Below are positions 50,285 through 59,364 of a stretch of DNA of 64,000 nucleotides, piece after piece. The translations under genes and the position numbers were made by a program. Every line of letters begins with the position of its first letter. Positions within the stretch are counted from its first letter, which is position 1. The notes beneath the pieces are model-generated. The model was not told where the DNA came from. It ran no database searches and was given only the letters and a program-made list of their open reading frames with translations. This DNA comes from Microbacterium tenebrionis. Its GTDB lineage: Bacteria > Actinomycetota > Actinomycetes > Actinomycetales > Microbacteriaceae. The DNA lies in the NCBI RefSeq assembly GCF_903645325.1, contig NZ_CAHJXQ010000006.1, positions 62,001 to 126,000 on the forward strand, given 5' to 3'.

Positions 50285-50695
50285 ATGCCAGTCACACGCT
50301 TCAGTCCTGCCGGTCTCCAGCCAGGAACGCCGTATGATCACGTCGCCATTGGCACCGGCACGCGTCACGTGCATATCAGCGGCCAGGTCGCCCGTAGTGC
50401 GGAAGGAAAGCCCATCGCGATCAACGATCTCGCGGGTCAGGTCGCGGAGGTTCTCCGCAACACAGCTCGTGCGCTCGCAGGCGCGGGTGCATCCTTCGAC
50501 GATGCGCTTCGGTTGACCTTCTACGTCACCGAATGGGAGCCCGAGAAGATCGCACCTTTCATGGACGGGATCGCTCGGGTCGCTGAGGAGCTGAAGCTGC
50601 CTCAGCCCCTGCCGCCCGCGTCCCTGATCGGGGTCGACTACCTCTTCGAGCCGGACGTTCTCGTTGAGCTCGAAGTCACCGCGATCCTCGATTAG
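50285..50695 (+). CDS. RidA-superfamily protein lacking the catalytic Arg
   Basis: 136-residue YjgF/YER057c/UK114-fold protein: HVAIGTGTRHVHISGQVARS, LRLTFYVTEWEPEKIAPFM and a C-terminal VELEVTAILD. The arginine that imine-deaminating RidA uses (in a P-x-R-x-x-V context) is replaced in PPASLIGVDYL, so classical 2-aminoacrylate deaminase activity is unlikely. Divergent HxlR gene is the probable regulator. Some RidA proteins become chaperones when chlorinated; whether this one does is unknown. Confidence 0.8.
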   Translation: MPVTRFSPAGLQPGTPYDHVAIGTGTRHVHISGQVARSAEGKPIAINDLAGQVAEVLRNTARALAGAGASFDDALRLTFYVTEWEPEKIAPFMDGIARVAEELKLPQPLPPASLIGVDYLFEPDVLVELEVTAILD

Positions 50696-50727
50696 CCCGT
50701 GTTGTCCGACTGCACCACGTAGTGCGC

Positions 50728-50762
50728 GCGGCGCCTCTCACCGGACCGGTGAGAGGCGCCGC
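50728..50762. terminator. Bidirectional hairpin between RidA-like gene and dps
   Basis: Sixteen-base stem (50728-50743 with 50747-50762; core GGCGCCTCTCACCG) around a three-base loop, between two convergent genes, so it can end both transcripts. Confidence 0.85.
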
Positions 50763-50775
50763 TTTGGCAGGTCGG

Positions 50776-51261
50776 TCAGGCTGCGATGTGAGACACGAGG
50801 AACCAGCGGTCCTTGTCGAGACCTCGCTGGATCTCGATCGCGACGTCCTGACTGGTCAGGTCGATGCCGTCGAGGCCATCGACCGCTGCGCGGACGTCGG
50901 CGAGGAGCCTGTCGATGTCTGCGATCACCGCGTGCACGAGGTCGTCTGAGTTCGCGAAGCCGGCCGGGACGCTTGTCCCGGAGCTCTTCTCGGCGACCGC
51001 GCTGACGCGGGCGTCGAGCGGGAGGCCGAGGGCGACGATGCGTTCCGCTGCCGCGTCGGCGAACTCGCCGGCGTTGCCTGCGATGGTGTCCAGCAACTCG
51101 TGGACGCCGACGAAGTTCGAGCCACGCACGTGCCAGTGCGCCTGCTTGGCGTTGATGGTCAGCCCCTGAAGGCCGAGTACGACGGGGGTAAGGAACTGCG
51201 CGGTCGCGACAACCGCTGTCGGGTCGCTCGCAGTCGTGGCGATGGTGTCTGTGCTGCTCAT
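50776..51261 (-). CDS. dps: Dps-type DNA-protecting ferritin
   Basis: 161-residue Dps. The intersubunit ferroxidase ligands are visible: His in NAKQAHWHVRGSNFVGVHEL and the D/E pair in ELLDTIAGNAGEFADAAAER. Dps dodecamers oxidise Fe2+ with peroxide, store iron and coat DNA, which suits this stress block. ATG 51261 follows AGGGAG; a start 17 codons upstream lacks a site. Last gene before the bidirectional terminator. Confidence 0.92.
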   Translation of the reverse strand: MSSTDTIATTASDPTAVVATAQFLTPVVLGLQGLTINAKQAHWHVRGSNFVGVHELLDTIAGNAGEFADAAAERIVALGLPLDARVSAVAEKSSGTSVPAGFANSDDLVHAVIADIDRLLADVRAAVDGLDGIDLTSQDVAIEIQRGLDKDRWFLVSHIAA

Positions 51262-51308
51262 ATCAATCGTTCTCCCTGCTCGTTTGTTTCTTGTTTCGGT
51301 GGATTCGG

Positions 51309-52262
51309 TCACGATCGGATGTCTGCGCCGGCTGGCTCTGATGCGGTTCGGGCTCGGAGGGCGGGGATGACGTCTTGTCCGATCTCCTCCATGACGTCTT
51401 CAACGTCTCGTCGTCCCGGCCGCAGCACGAGGTTGACGTGCACGACCCCTGCCGCTGCCAGTCCGGTGAGGTAATCGGTGAGACCGGTGGTGCCGACCCG
51501 TGCACCGAGGCGGATCGGCTCGAAGGGAGCGTCCGGGTTCTCCGCGAGGTCGAGGTAGAGGTTCGTCATGAACGGCTTGAGCGATATCGCCCGCCACTGC
51601 GCAGCGACGGCGCGCATCTGCGGACCTGCACGGTGGTACGTCATGTGCGCGTCGAGGTGCTCTGCCGCCCACGCAGGAGACTGCTGCGCGCCACCGATCC
51701 CGATCAGTGGAATCGTCCCGTCCGCAGGGGCGGGCAGGAACGAGTCCTGATCGATCCGGCCCAGCGCCGCCTGCGACCAGATCTCACGCAGCACGCGCAC
51801 ACCGTCGCGATAGGTCTCTCCCCGACGATCGAAATCGACTCCGAAGAACGGGTACTCACCCGGCCTGTCGCCCGAGGCGAGGCCGAGCAGCAGCCGCCCA
51901 CCGGAGAGGACATCCACGGTTGCAGCTTCCTTCGCGAGCGCGACTGGATGCCGCAAGGGGAGCACGATCCCCGCTGTTCCGAGCAGGATGTGCTCGGTCG
52001 ATGCGGCGAGGTAGCCGAGGTAGGGGATGGGGTCGAAGACCTGTCCGGCGTCGCCGAAGTCACGCGGTCGCCACATCGGCACGTCCCGCAGCCAGAGCGC
52101 CCGGAACCCGAGCCGGTCGGCGAGCTGCGCACGCTCCTGATGCCGGGTCAGGTCAGGGAAGAGTCCCTGACCGGAGACGTCTCGTCGGGCGAGATCGTTG
52201 TCCAGGGGCAGCTCGATCCCGAGGGACAAGCCGTTCTCGGTGAGCGTGTCCAAAGCGGTCAT
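51309..52262 (-). CDS. LLM-class flavin-dependent oxidoreductase
   Basis: 317-residue luciferase-like (bacterial luciferase superfamily) monooxygenase or reductase with a TIM-barrel fold: LADRLGFRALWLRDVPM, LLGTAGIVLPLRHPVALAKE, DVLSGGRLLLGLASGDRPGE and IPLIGIGGAQQSPAWAAEHL. The flavin (FMN or F420) and substrate cannot be told. Lies in a minus-strand run from the AcuR-like gene to dps. Confidence 0.85.
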   Translation of the reverse strand: MTALDTLTENGLSLGIELPLDNDLARRDVSGQGLFPDLTRHQERAQLADRLGFRALWLRDVPMWRPRDFGDAGQVFDPIPYLGYLAASTEHILLGTAGIVLPLRHPVALAKEAATVDVLSGGRLLLGLASGDRPGEYPFFGVDFDRRGETYRDGVRVLREIWSQAALGRIDQDSFLPAPADGTIPLIGIGGAQQSPAWAAEHLDAHMTYHRAGPQMRAVAAQWRAISLKPFMTNLYLDLAENPDAPFEPIRLGARVGTTGLTDYLTGLAAAGVVHVNLVLRPGRRDVEDVMEEIGQDVIPALRARTASEPAGADIRS

Positions 52263-52274
52263 GGCATGCTCCGT

Positions 52275-52916
52275 TCAGTACCAGGATGGCTTGTCGCCGT
52301 CGGTGCCGGGCTTGTTCACGCCGAGCGAGGCGCCGATGCTGTCGGCCGGGTTCTTGACGAGTTCGGCGACGAGCGCGCCGACGCTCTTGCGGGACACCTC
52401 GGTGCCCTGGAAGGGCTCGCCCTTCTGGGTCAGCTCGTAGTCGACCTCGTCGGCGTCCGACAGCCACGCGGGACGGATGATCGTGTAGTCGAGGTTGGAC
52501 TCCTCGATCAATTTCGCGGCGGCGCTGTACGTCTGCAGGTATCCGCCGTCGAGCATCCGGTGGTTCCACTTGCCGTACTCACCGGGCACCTCGTCGTAGA
52601 TGCCGAGGGTGGAGATCCAGATCAACCGTCGTGTTCCCGCGGCGGTCAGCGCTGCGACGACGGCGCGGGCCTGAGCTTCGATGTCGCCTCCGCCGAGGTT
52701 CGCGTAGACGATGTCCTGTCCCGTGGCGGTGCGTGTGAGGAGTTCGTTGTCGAGCACGTCGCCCTCGACGATCTGGACGCGGTCGCTGGGAGCATCCGGC
52801 AGGCTCTGGGGGCGACGCAGGTAGAGGGTCAGCTCGTTGGCAGGCTCCTCGAGAAGCGCGGCGATGGCGTGTCTTGCGATACGTCCGCCCGCTCCGAGCA
52901 CGGTGATCTTCGTCAT
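52275..52916 (-). CDS. NAD(P)-binding atypical SDR
   Basis: 213-residue Rossmann-fold protein of the NmrA/atypical SDR type: TKITVLGAGGRIARHAIAAL at the N-terminus binds the dinucleotide, and IYDEVPGEYGKWNHRM with DYTIIRPAWLSD forms the rest of the site. The catalytic YxxxK is not in its classical form, so activity is uncertain. ATG follows AGAGGAAG. Adjacent genes on the same strand are a quinone-reductase-like enzyme upstream and the LLM protein downstream. Another NmrA-like gene lies at 63163. Confidence 0.8.
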   Translation of the reverse strand: MTKITVLGAGGRIARHAIAALLEEPANELTLYLRRPQSLPDAPSDRVQIVEGDVLDNELLTRTATGQDIVYANLGGGDIEAQARAVVAALTAAGTRRLIWISTLGIYDEVPGEYGKWNHRMLDGGYLQTYSAAAKLIEESNLDYTIIRPAWLSDADEVDYELTQKGEPFQGTEVSRKSVGALVAELVKNPADSIGASLGVNKPGTDGDKPSWY

Positions 52917-52953
52917 GGTCTTCCTCTTTCGTTTGTGTGGTCTTGGGGGATGG

Positions 52954-53940
52954 TCAGCGGTTCACGTCGACGACGATCCGGCCGCGGATGCGGCCGTCCA
53001 GAAGGTCATCGGCAACGGAGAGGGCCTCGCTCAGGCCGACCTCGCGGCTCATCGCGGGCAGCAAGTCCAGGTCGAGCTCGTCGGCCAGGCGGTTCCACGC
53101 TGCGACGCGCTTGTCGCGGGGCTGGGTGACGCTGTTGATGCCGAGCAAGCTCACCCCGCGCAGGATGAACGGTGCGACAGTGGCGGGCAGATCCATGCCC
53201 TGTGCGTTCCCGCATGCGGCGACGGCGCCGCCCGCCTTCGTCCCGGCACAGGCATTCGCAAGGGTATGGCTACCGACGGAGTCGATCGCAGCCGCCCAGC
53301 GTTCCTTGCCGAGCGGCCGGCCCGGCCCCGACAGCTCTGTCCGGTCGACGATCGTCGTGGCGCCAAGGCGGCGCAGGTAATCGGCTTCAACGGGACGGCC
53401 GGTCGACGCAACGACCGAGTAGCCGCCGCGTGCCAGCAGCGCGATCGCGAACCCGCCGACCCCACCGTTCGCGCCCGTGACAAGGACGTCACCCGAATCA
53501 GTGGTGAGGCCGTGCGACTCGAGGGCCATGAGGGAGAGCATGGCCGTGTATCCGGCCGTGCCGATCGACATGGCCTGCCGCTCCGAGATCGCATCAGGAA
53601 CCGGCACGAGCCAGTCCGCACTCACGCGAGCCCGCTGGCTGAGACCGCCCCAGTGCGTCTCGCCGATGCCCCAGCCGTTCACCAGCACCCGGTCGCCAGG
53701 CGCATAAGAGGGGCTGTCGCTGTGTTCCACGACACCGGCGAGGTCGATCCCGGGCACCATCGGGAAGCGACGCACGACCGGAGCCTTTCCCGTGATCGCG
53801 AGGGCATCTTTGTAGTTCAGGCCGCTGTACGACACGCGCACCGTGACGTCACCGTCAGGTAGCTCACTCTCATCGAGTTCGCGCAGCGCTGCCTGGTATC
53901 CGGCATCGGTCTTGTCGATGGAGATTGCGCTGAACATCAT
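52954..53940 (-). CDS. acuI: AcuI/YhdH-type acrylyl-CoA reductase
   Basis: 328-residue medium-chain reductase of the YhdH/AcuI group, NADPH-dependent and without zinc. SGLNYKDALAITGKAPVVRR, VPGIDLAGVVEHSDSPSYAP, VLVTGANGGVGGFAIALLA (nucleotide loop) and the closing GRIRGRIVVDVNR are typical. AcuI reduces acryloyl-CoA, a toxic electrophile. Its start overlaps the TetR gene by four bases; that regulator resembles AcuR, the known acuI repressor, which supports the assignment. Confidence 0.85.
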   Translation of the reverse strand: MMFSAISIDKTDAGYQAALRELDESELPDGDVTVRVSYSGLNYKDALAITGKAPVVRRFPMVPGIDLAGVVEHSDSPSYAPGDRVLVNGWGIGETHWGGLSQRARVSADWLVPVPDAISERQAMSIGTAGYTAMLSLMALESHGLTTDSGDVLVTGANGGVGGFAIALLARGGYSVVASTGRPVEADYLRRLGATTIVDRTELSGPGRPLGKERWAAAIDSVGSHTLANACAGTKAGGAVAACGNAQGMDLPATVAPFILRGVSLLGINSVTQPRDKRVAAWNRLADELDLDLLPAMSREVGLSEALSVADDLLDGRIRGRIVVDVNR

Positions 53941-54584
53941 GCTCTCCCGGGATGGATGCGGACGGATGCGAGGTAACCGGCGAAGAACACTTCCATCGGC
54001 CGGACGTCGCGGGTCAGGCGGGCGCGAAGGATCGCGCCTTCCCAACCCACCCAGAAGAACGACGCCAGTTCGTCGCAGTCGGAGCCGGGCGGGATCTCGT
54101 CTGCGTCTGCGGCCAGTTGCAGGCACGCCGCGACGCGACGTTCCCAGTCGCGCAGCACGTCTTCGAGCGCTTCCCGGTAGCCGTCGGGGAGGGTGGAGAC
54201 CTCTTGGCCGAGATTGCCGACTAGGCACCCTCGTTCGAAGTCATGCCGTACCATGCCGGCCTTGGCATCGTCCACGAACCGCGTCAGGCGTTCCAGCGGC
54301 GACGGCCCCTCTTCGAGCAGCCATCGGTCGAGCTTGCGAGCGAAGTAGTCCGCATACCGTTGCAGCACCTCGAATCCGAACGCGTCCTTGCTGTCGAAGT
54401 AGTGGTAGAAGGAGCCCTTCGGCACGCCGACACGCTTCAGGACCGCGTCGATGCCGGTCGCGCTCATGCCCTGCGTTGTGAGGACTTCCATGCCGCAGCG
54501 CAACAGCGCCTCGCGCGTGTCTCCGTGCTCGCGAGGGATCTTCGGGGGGCGCCCTCGGCGAGGTCGAGTTGCGATGTCGGTCAT
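53937..54584 (-). CDS. acuR: AcuR-like TetR-family repressor
   Basis: 215-residue TetR protein; the HTH region ATGIDAVLKRVGVPKGSFYH and the following YFDSKDAFGFEVLQRYADYF, RHDFERGCLVGNLGQEV match AcuR-type regulators of acrylate detoxification. ATG 54584 is chosen; a short palindrome with TTTAGA/TCTAAA arms lies ten bases upstream. Heads the minus-strand unit with acuI, the SDR, the LLM protein and possibly dps. Confidence 0.85.
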   Translation of the reverse strand: MTDIATRPRRGRPPKIPREHGDTREALLRCGMEVLTTQGMSATGIDAVLKRVGVPKGSFYHYFDSKDAFGFEVLQRYADYFARKLDRWLLEEGPSPLERLTRFVDDAKAGMVRHDFERGCLVGNLGQEVSTLPDGYREALEDVLRDWERRVAACLQLAADADEIPPGSDCDELASFFWVGWEGAILRARLTRDVRPMEVFFAGYLASVRIHPGRA

Positions 54585-54928
54585 GACAGCGAATTTAGAC
54601 CGACCGTCTCTAAATAAGTACAAGTGCGCGCAGAGCATGCAGAGATCGGCCATCTGGTGCAGTAATCGGCCAGTGCGCTTGCCACTAGCTCAATGTCAGA
54701 CGGGAGAGTCGTCATCGAATCCATGGCGCAGGCGATGGATGCTGCGCACCCGCTGTGTGCCCGCGGAGACTCCCTGCGGACTGTTTCGCCCTAACCTCGC
54801 GTTGGACTCGCTGGAGTTCCTCTCCGACGTCACCTCAGAGCCACCACGCCTCTTGCAGATCGAGGTTGAGTCCGCCCGTCAGCGGGCCGCTTGCGCACCT
54901 TGTAAGCAGACGGAGAAGGGCGGCAGGG
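54585..54928. other. Non-coding gap at the right border of the cargo
   Basis: About 340 bases without a credible gene. Contents: the AcuR-type operator, a direct repeat ATCGGCCA (54645-54652, 54665-54672) and then sequence in which no start, domain or repeat is evident. It is the right edge of the cargo; the origin of transfer could lie here, just upstream of the relaxase, but I see no nick-site motif I can name. Confidence 0.4.
54594..54614. promoter_or_regulatory. AcuR-type operator
   Basis: Arms TTTAGA and TCTAAA around CCGACCGTC, close to the TAGACCGACCGGTCTA-like sites reported for AcuR-type repressors. Ten bases upstream of the regulator start, consistent with autoregulation of the whole minus-strand unit. 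Confidence 0.65.
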
Positions 54929-57478
54929 GTGACGGTCTCGATGCGCGTGATGTCGGCGGGCGACGGTTACAAGTACCTGCTGCGCACAGTCGCGGCCAGC
55001 GACGGCGACAGGTCGCTGTCCACCCCGCTGACGCGTTACTACAACGCCGACGGCACCCCGCCGGGTCGCTGGCTCGGCGCCGGGGTCGCCACGCTCGGCG
55101 ATGGGCGGATCAGCGCAGGCGATCACGTCTCCGAAGCCCAACTCCAGCTCCTAGTTGGTATGGGCCGTGACCCGATCACTGGGGAGCCGCTTGGTCGTGC
55201 GTACCCCGAGTACCGAACCGTGGCCGAGCGGATTGAGGCGCGGCGAAGCGCTTGATCCATCCCTCGGGCCGGCGTCTCGCGCGGGGGCGCTCGCGGCGAT
55301 CGAAGGGGAGGAGGCCGAGCGTGGGACCCGACGGGCGGTTGCGGGTTCGACTTCACGTTCTCGATCCCGAAGTCCGCGAGCGTGCTGTGGGCGGTTGCGG
55401 ATGCCGGGACGCAGGCATTGATCGCGGACGCGCACCATGCAGCGGTTGCGGAGGTGGTTGCGTTCATGGAGCGGGAGGTTGCAGCCACACGGACAGGCGC
55501 AACTGGCCGCGACGGCGCGGTTGCACAGGTAGACGTCCGGGGCATGATCGCCACGGCGTTCGATCACTACGACTCACGAGCAGGCGATCCTCACCTGCAC
55601 ACGCACGTCGTCATCAGCAACAAGGTGCAGACCGTCCTCGATGGCAAGTGGCGGAGCTTGGATGGGCGGCCGATGCACGCCGCCGTGGTCGCTCTCTCCG
55701 AGCTGCACGAGGCTGTGTTCGCTGACCACCTCGCCCGGATGCTCGGGGTCGAGTGGGAGGCGCGCGACATGGGGCGCGACCGCAATCGCGCATGGGCGAT
55801 CACCGGGGTGCCGGAGGCGCTAGTCAAGGAGTTCTCCACCCGTGCCCGGCACATCGATGCCGAGACCGATCGCCTCATCGATCGCTACGTCGAGACGCAT
55901 GGGCGGCGGCCGTCGTCGGCGACGATCATGAAGCTCCGCGCCCAGGCCACCCTCTCCACCCGCCCCGAGAAAGAGGTCCGGTCGCTGGCCGACCTCACCG
56001 CCTCCTGGCGGCAACGGGCCGGGCCAGTGCTCGGTTCGGATGCAACCTCGTGGGCGCGAGGCGTGACCGCGAACGAGGAGCCGTTGCTGTTGCGCGCCGA
56101 CGACGTGTTGCTGGACGTGATCGACTCGCTCGGGCGAGACGTCGTAGCCGCGGTCGGTGAGAAGCGCCCCCCCTGGCATCGCTGGAACCTTACCGCCGAG
56201 GCCGCGCGGCAGACAATGGGCTACCGGTTCGCCTCAACCGAGGATCGAGAAGCCATCGTCGGACTGGTCGTCGACGCCGCCGAAGCAGCGTCACTGCGCC
56301 TGACACCGCCGGAGCTCGCATCCAGCCCGGCCGCATTCCGTCGGCCGGACGGCACGAGCGTGTTCCATCCGAAGCACTCCGCGCTGTTCTCTTCCGAGGC
56401 GCTGCTGGCCGCCGAAGACCGCCTCCTCGAGCGCGCCCGCACCACCACCGCCCCAACCGTGCCGCTGACCACCGTCGAACGAATCACGACACGCCCCGAC
56501 AGCAAGGGCCGGATGCTCGGTGACGACCAGGCAGCCGCGCTGACGAAGATCGCGCTCTCAGGCCGGATCGTCGATGTACTAGTCGGCCCGGCCGGTGCGG
56601 GGAAGACGACGGCGATGTCGGCGCTGCGACGGACGTGGGAACATGAGCACGGGCGCGGCAGCGTGGTCGGGCTCGCGCCGTCCGCAGTTGCCGCGCAGGT
56701 CCTGGCCGATGACCTCGGCATCCAGACCGAGAACACGGCCAAGTGGCTCGACACCCACGACCGCACCGGCGAGACGTTCCGCAAGGGACAGCTCGTCATC
56801 GTCGACGAGGCGTCCCTGGCGGGCACGCTCTCCCTCGACCGCATCACCACATTGGCGGCGGAGGGCGGGGCGAAGGTGCTGCTAGTCGGGGATCACGCCC
56901 AGCTCCAGTCCGTTACAGCCGGGGGCGCGTTCTCCCTGCTCATCCGAGACCGCGAGGACGCCCCGGAGCTGGTCGACGTGCACCGGTTCGTCAACGTGTG
57001 GGAGAGGACCGCATCCCTCGCGCTGCGGCACGGCCGCACCGACGTCATCGACACCTACGCCGAGCACGGCCGCGTGATCGGCGGGGAGACCGAGGAGATG
57101 ATCGACGCCGCCTACACCGCCTGGCGGTCCGACACTCTCGTTGGGCGGGCCAGCGTGCTCGTGACCGACTCGAACGAGTCCGTCCAGGCGCTCAACAATA
57201 GGGCGCGGGGTGATCTGATCCTCTACGGCATCGTGAACGCCCGCCGCGAGGTCGAGCTGCACGACGGCACGAGAGCCGCGACCGGGGACACCGTCATCAC
57301 CCGCCGCAACGACCGCCGCCTGCGCACGGGCCGGGCCTGGGTCCGTAACGGCGACAGATGGACGGTCACCGAGGTCCACGACGACGGCGCCCTCACCCTG
57401 CGCCGCGTCGGAAGGAAGTGGGGCGCCTCAGTCGTCATCCCGGCGGAGTACGCGGCCGAACACCTCGACCTCGGCTAG
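54929..57478 (+). pseudogene. MobF/TraA-type relaxase, frameshifted and truncated
   Basis: Relaxase-helicase that would nick oriT and lead the DNA into the recipient. N-terminal part (GTG 54929) has the catalytic-tyrosine region DGYKYLLRTV. The frame breaks near 55240, where one extra base is needed to reach EALDPSLGPASRAG, and shifts back near 55343 into FDFTFSIPKSASVLW. The main frame then carries the HUH triad DPHLHTHVVI, Walker A VGPAGAGKTTAM and VIVDEASLAG. It ends at AAEHLDLG, where relatives continue with YAVTxHRAQG helicase motifs; the serine recombinase gene begins there. Likely non-functional. Confidence 0.8.
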
Positions 57479-57485
57479 CCGAGGT
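57468..57485. repeat. 18-bp perfect palindrome at the relaxase truncation
   Basis: ACCTCGGCTAGCCGAGGT spans the relaxase stop codon and the first bases of the following recombinase segment. A perfect palindrome at a breakpoint beside a large serine recombinase suggests a recombined attachment site or a short terminator. Confidence 0.5.
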
Positions 57486-57535
57486 TCTGTAAACGCACCT
57501 ACCTCTCGATGAGAGCTAGGAAGGCGGTGGCTGAG

Positions 57536-59143
57536 ATGAGCCACGATCAGCAGGAACGAACCGCAGGCAATGAGCCGAACGACCAGGCGACGGCGCAGGC
57601 GTCGCCGTCGTTGCGGGCGGTGGTGTATGTGCGGATCAGTGATGATCCCGAGGGCACCGAGCGCGGTGTTGACCGGCAGGAAGCTGACTGCCGGGCGTAT
57701 GCGGCAGCGCACGGGTGGGAAGTCGCCCAGGTGTACCGGGAGAACGACACGTCGGCGTTCAAGCAGCGCACGATCACACTCCCGACGGGTGAGCGGGTGC
57801 GGCGCGTGGTGCGCCCGGAGTTCCGCGCGATGTTGAAGCACCTCAGCGAGCAGCGCGCCGGGGTGATGATCGCCTACGACCTGGATCGGGCGGTGCGCGA
57901 CCCGAGAGACTTGGAAGACCTGATCGACGCCAAGGTACTCAACGGCTTCAGCGTCCGCTCCGTGACCGGCTCGCTGAGGTTGGATACGGATTCTGATGTG
58001 GCGATGGCGCGGGTGCTGGTCGCGATGGCGAACAAGTCCTCAGCCGACACCGCCCGCCGTGTCGCTCGGGCGGCGAAGCAGCAGGCCATCGAGGGCACTT
58101 GGCATGGTGGGCAGGTGCCGTTCGGCTACCGCGCCGAGAACCACACGCTCGTGATCGACCCCGAGGCTGCCGAGTTGGTGCGGGAAGCCGCGCGGCGGGT
58201 GCTGGCCGGAGAGACGTTGTACCGGATTCTCACCGACTGGAACCGGCGGGGTATCCGTACGACGCACGGGTGCCGGTGGTCGGATCGGACACTCAAACTG
58301 GTGCTGCGCAACCCCTCGATCAAGGGGGTACGGGAGTATCGACCGTTGTTGCCGGACGGCACCCGGTCGAAAACCTCCCTGATGCAGACGACCGCCGCGT
58401 GGCCCGCGATCTTGGACGAGGACACCTGGCAGCAGGTCTCCGATGTGCTCGATGCCCGCAAGCAGGCCCGAAACTTCCATCAGCCCGGCAGTGGGGCGGC
58501 GAAACGGCTGTATCCGTTCTCGGGTCTGATCCGCTGCTCGACCTGCGGACGCGCCATGCTGCATCGCGGCCAGGTGTATCAGTGTGTGCAACAGGTGCCG
58601 GGCGGGTGCAACCGCTCGATCCGTTCCGGCGACCTCACCAAACTCGTGGAGGAAGCCGTGCTCGCGACGTTCGAGCAGATCACCCTCAACCCCGCCAAGC
58701 GCCAGTCTCCGGGCGCGGATCAGGCCGCACGAGTGGGGCTTGCCGCGACGCTCGATGCCGACCGGGAACGCCTCGCCCGGCTCGATGATGACTACTACGA
58801 CGGGTTGATCGACAAGTCGATGTGGGTGCGGCAACGCTCACGGATCGCCGAACGCATCGAACGCACCCGCCGCGAGTACGCCGCCACGGTGCCGGAGCAC
58901 ACTGGCCCGTCGATTGATATGACGACCGTCGCACAGGAGTGGGCCGACCGTACCCCGATGTGGCAGCACCAGGCCGCCAGTCTCGTCCTTGAAGCCGTCC
59001 TCGTTCACGCCCTGCCCAGGGGGATGAACGGCGCGACACCGGCGAGGCGGCGCAATGAGACCGTCGAAGCGTTTCATGCCCGCCGTGAGGTGTACCGGGC
59101 GGGGATTCTCGCACATCGGGTCGAGTTCGTCTGGCGCGCCTAA
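57536..59143 (+). CDS. Large serine recombinase
   Basis: 535-residue site-specific recombinase. The resolvase domain (about residues 25-165) has the nucleophile serine in VVYVRISDDPEG and the arginines in AYDLDRAVRDPRDLEDLI; the recombinase domain follows with QVPFGYRAENHTLVIDPEAA, then a zinc ribbon (LIRCSTCGRAMLHRGQVYQC) and a coiled coil near 430-480. ATG 57536 follows AGGAAGG; the frame is open to an ATG at 57509. Large serine recombinases insert small elements or phages; this one lies directly at the truncated relaxase. All catalytic residues are present. Confidence 0.9.
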   Translation: MSHDQQERTAGNEPNDQATAQASPSLRAVVYVRISDDPEGTERGVDRQEADCRAYAAAHGWEVAQVYRENDTSAFKQRTITLPTGERVRRVVRPEFRAMLKHLSEQRAGVMIAYDLDRAVRDPRDLEDLIDAKVLNGFSVRSVTGSLRLDTDSDVAMARVLVAMANKSSADTARRVARAAKQQAIEGTWHGGQVPFGYRAENHTLVIDPEAAELVREAARRVLAGETLYRILTDWNRRGIRTTHGCRWSDRTLKLVLRNPSIKGVREYRPLLPDGTRSKTSLMQTTAAWPAILDEDTWQQVSDVLDARKQARNFHQPGSGAAKRLYPFSGLIRCSTCGRAMLHRGQVYQCVQQVPGGCNRSIRSGDLTKLVEEAVLATFEQITLNPAKRQSPGADQAARVGLAATLDADRERLARLDDDYYDGLIDKSMWVRQRSRIAERIERTRREYAATVPEHTGPSIDMTTVAQEWADRTPMWQHQAASLVLEAVLVHALPRGMNGATPARRRNETVEAFHARREVYRAGILAHRVEFVWRA

Positions 59144-59328
59144 CGCCCCCGCGCCTTCGGCAGGCCGCAGAGGGCTTGCAGTTGCTCACGCACCCGTGGG
59201 TCAGCGATGACCGGAGGCAGGCCCTGCGCTGCGCGGCTCTCCCGCGCGAGGCGTGCGCCGAGTGGTTCGGGGGCATCGGTCGAGGCTGGTTCGGGCGTGG
59301 TTGTGGTGGTCTGCGTCGAGGTATCCAT
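59140..59328 (-). CDS. Small hydrophilic protein
   Basis: 62 residues from ATG 59328 (TTTTTPEPAS near the start, then LGARLARESRAAQGLPPVIA and REQLQALCGLPKARGR). Small proteins of this kind often accompany relaxase genes in actinobacterial ICEs, but I cannot name it. Its stop overlaps the end of the recombinase gene. Function unknown. Confidence 0.5.
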   Translation of the reverse strand: MDTSTQTTTTTPEPASTDAPEPLGARLARESRAAQGLPPVIADPRVREQLQALCGLPKARGR

Positions 59329-59364
59329 GTAGACAGGTACGACAGGCAAACCACAACATCTAGT

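Noticed and set aside
23476..54584. Phage-defence island
   Set aside because: No restriction-modification, abortive infection or other defence gene was found in the cargo; the only related protein is the ArdC-like antirestriction factor outside it.
54585..54928. Named oriT
   Set aside because: Position upstream of the relaxase is suggestive, but no nick-site consensus or strong inverted repeat is present that I can recognise.
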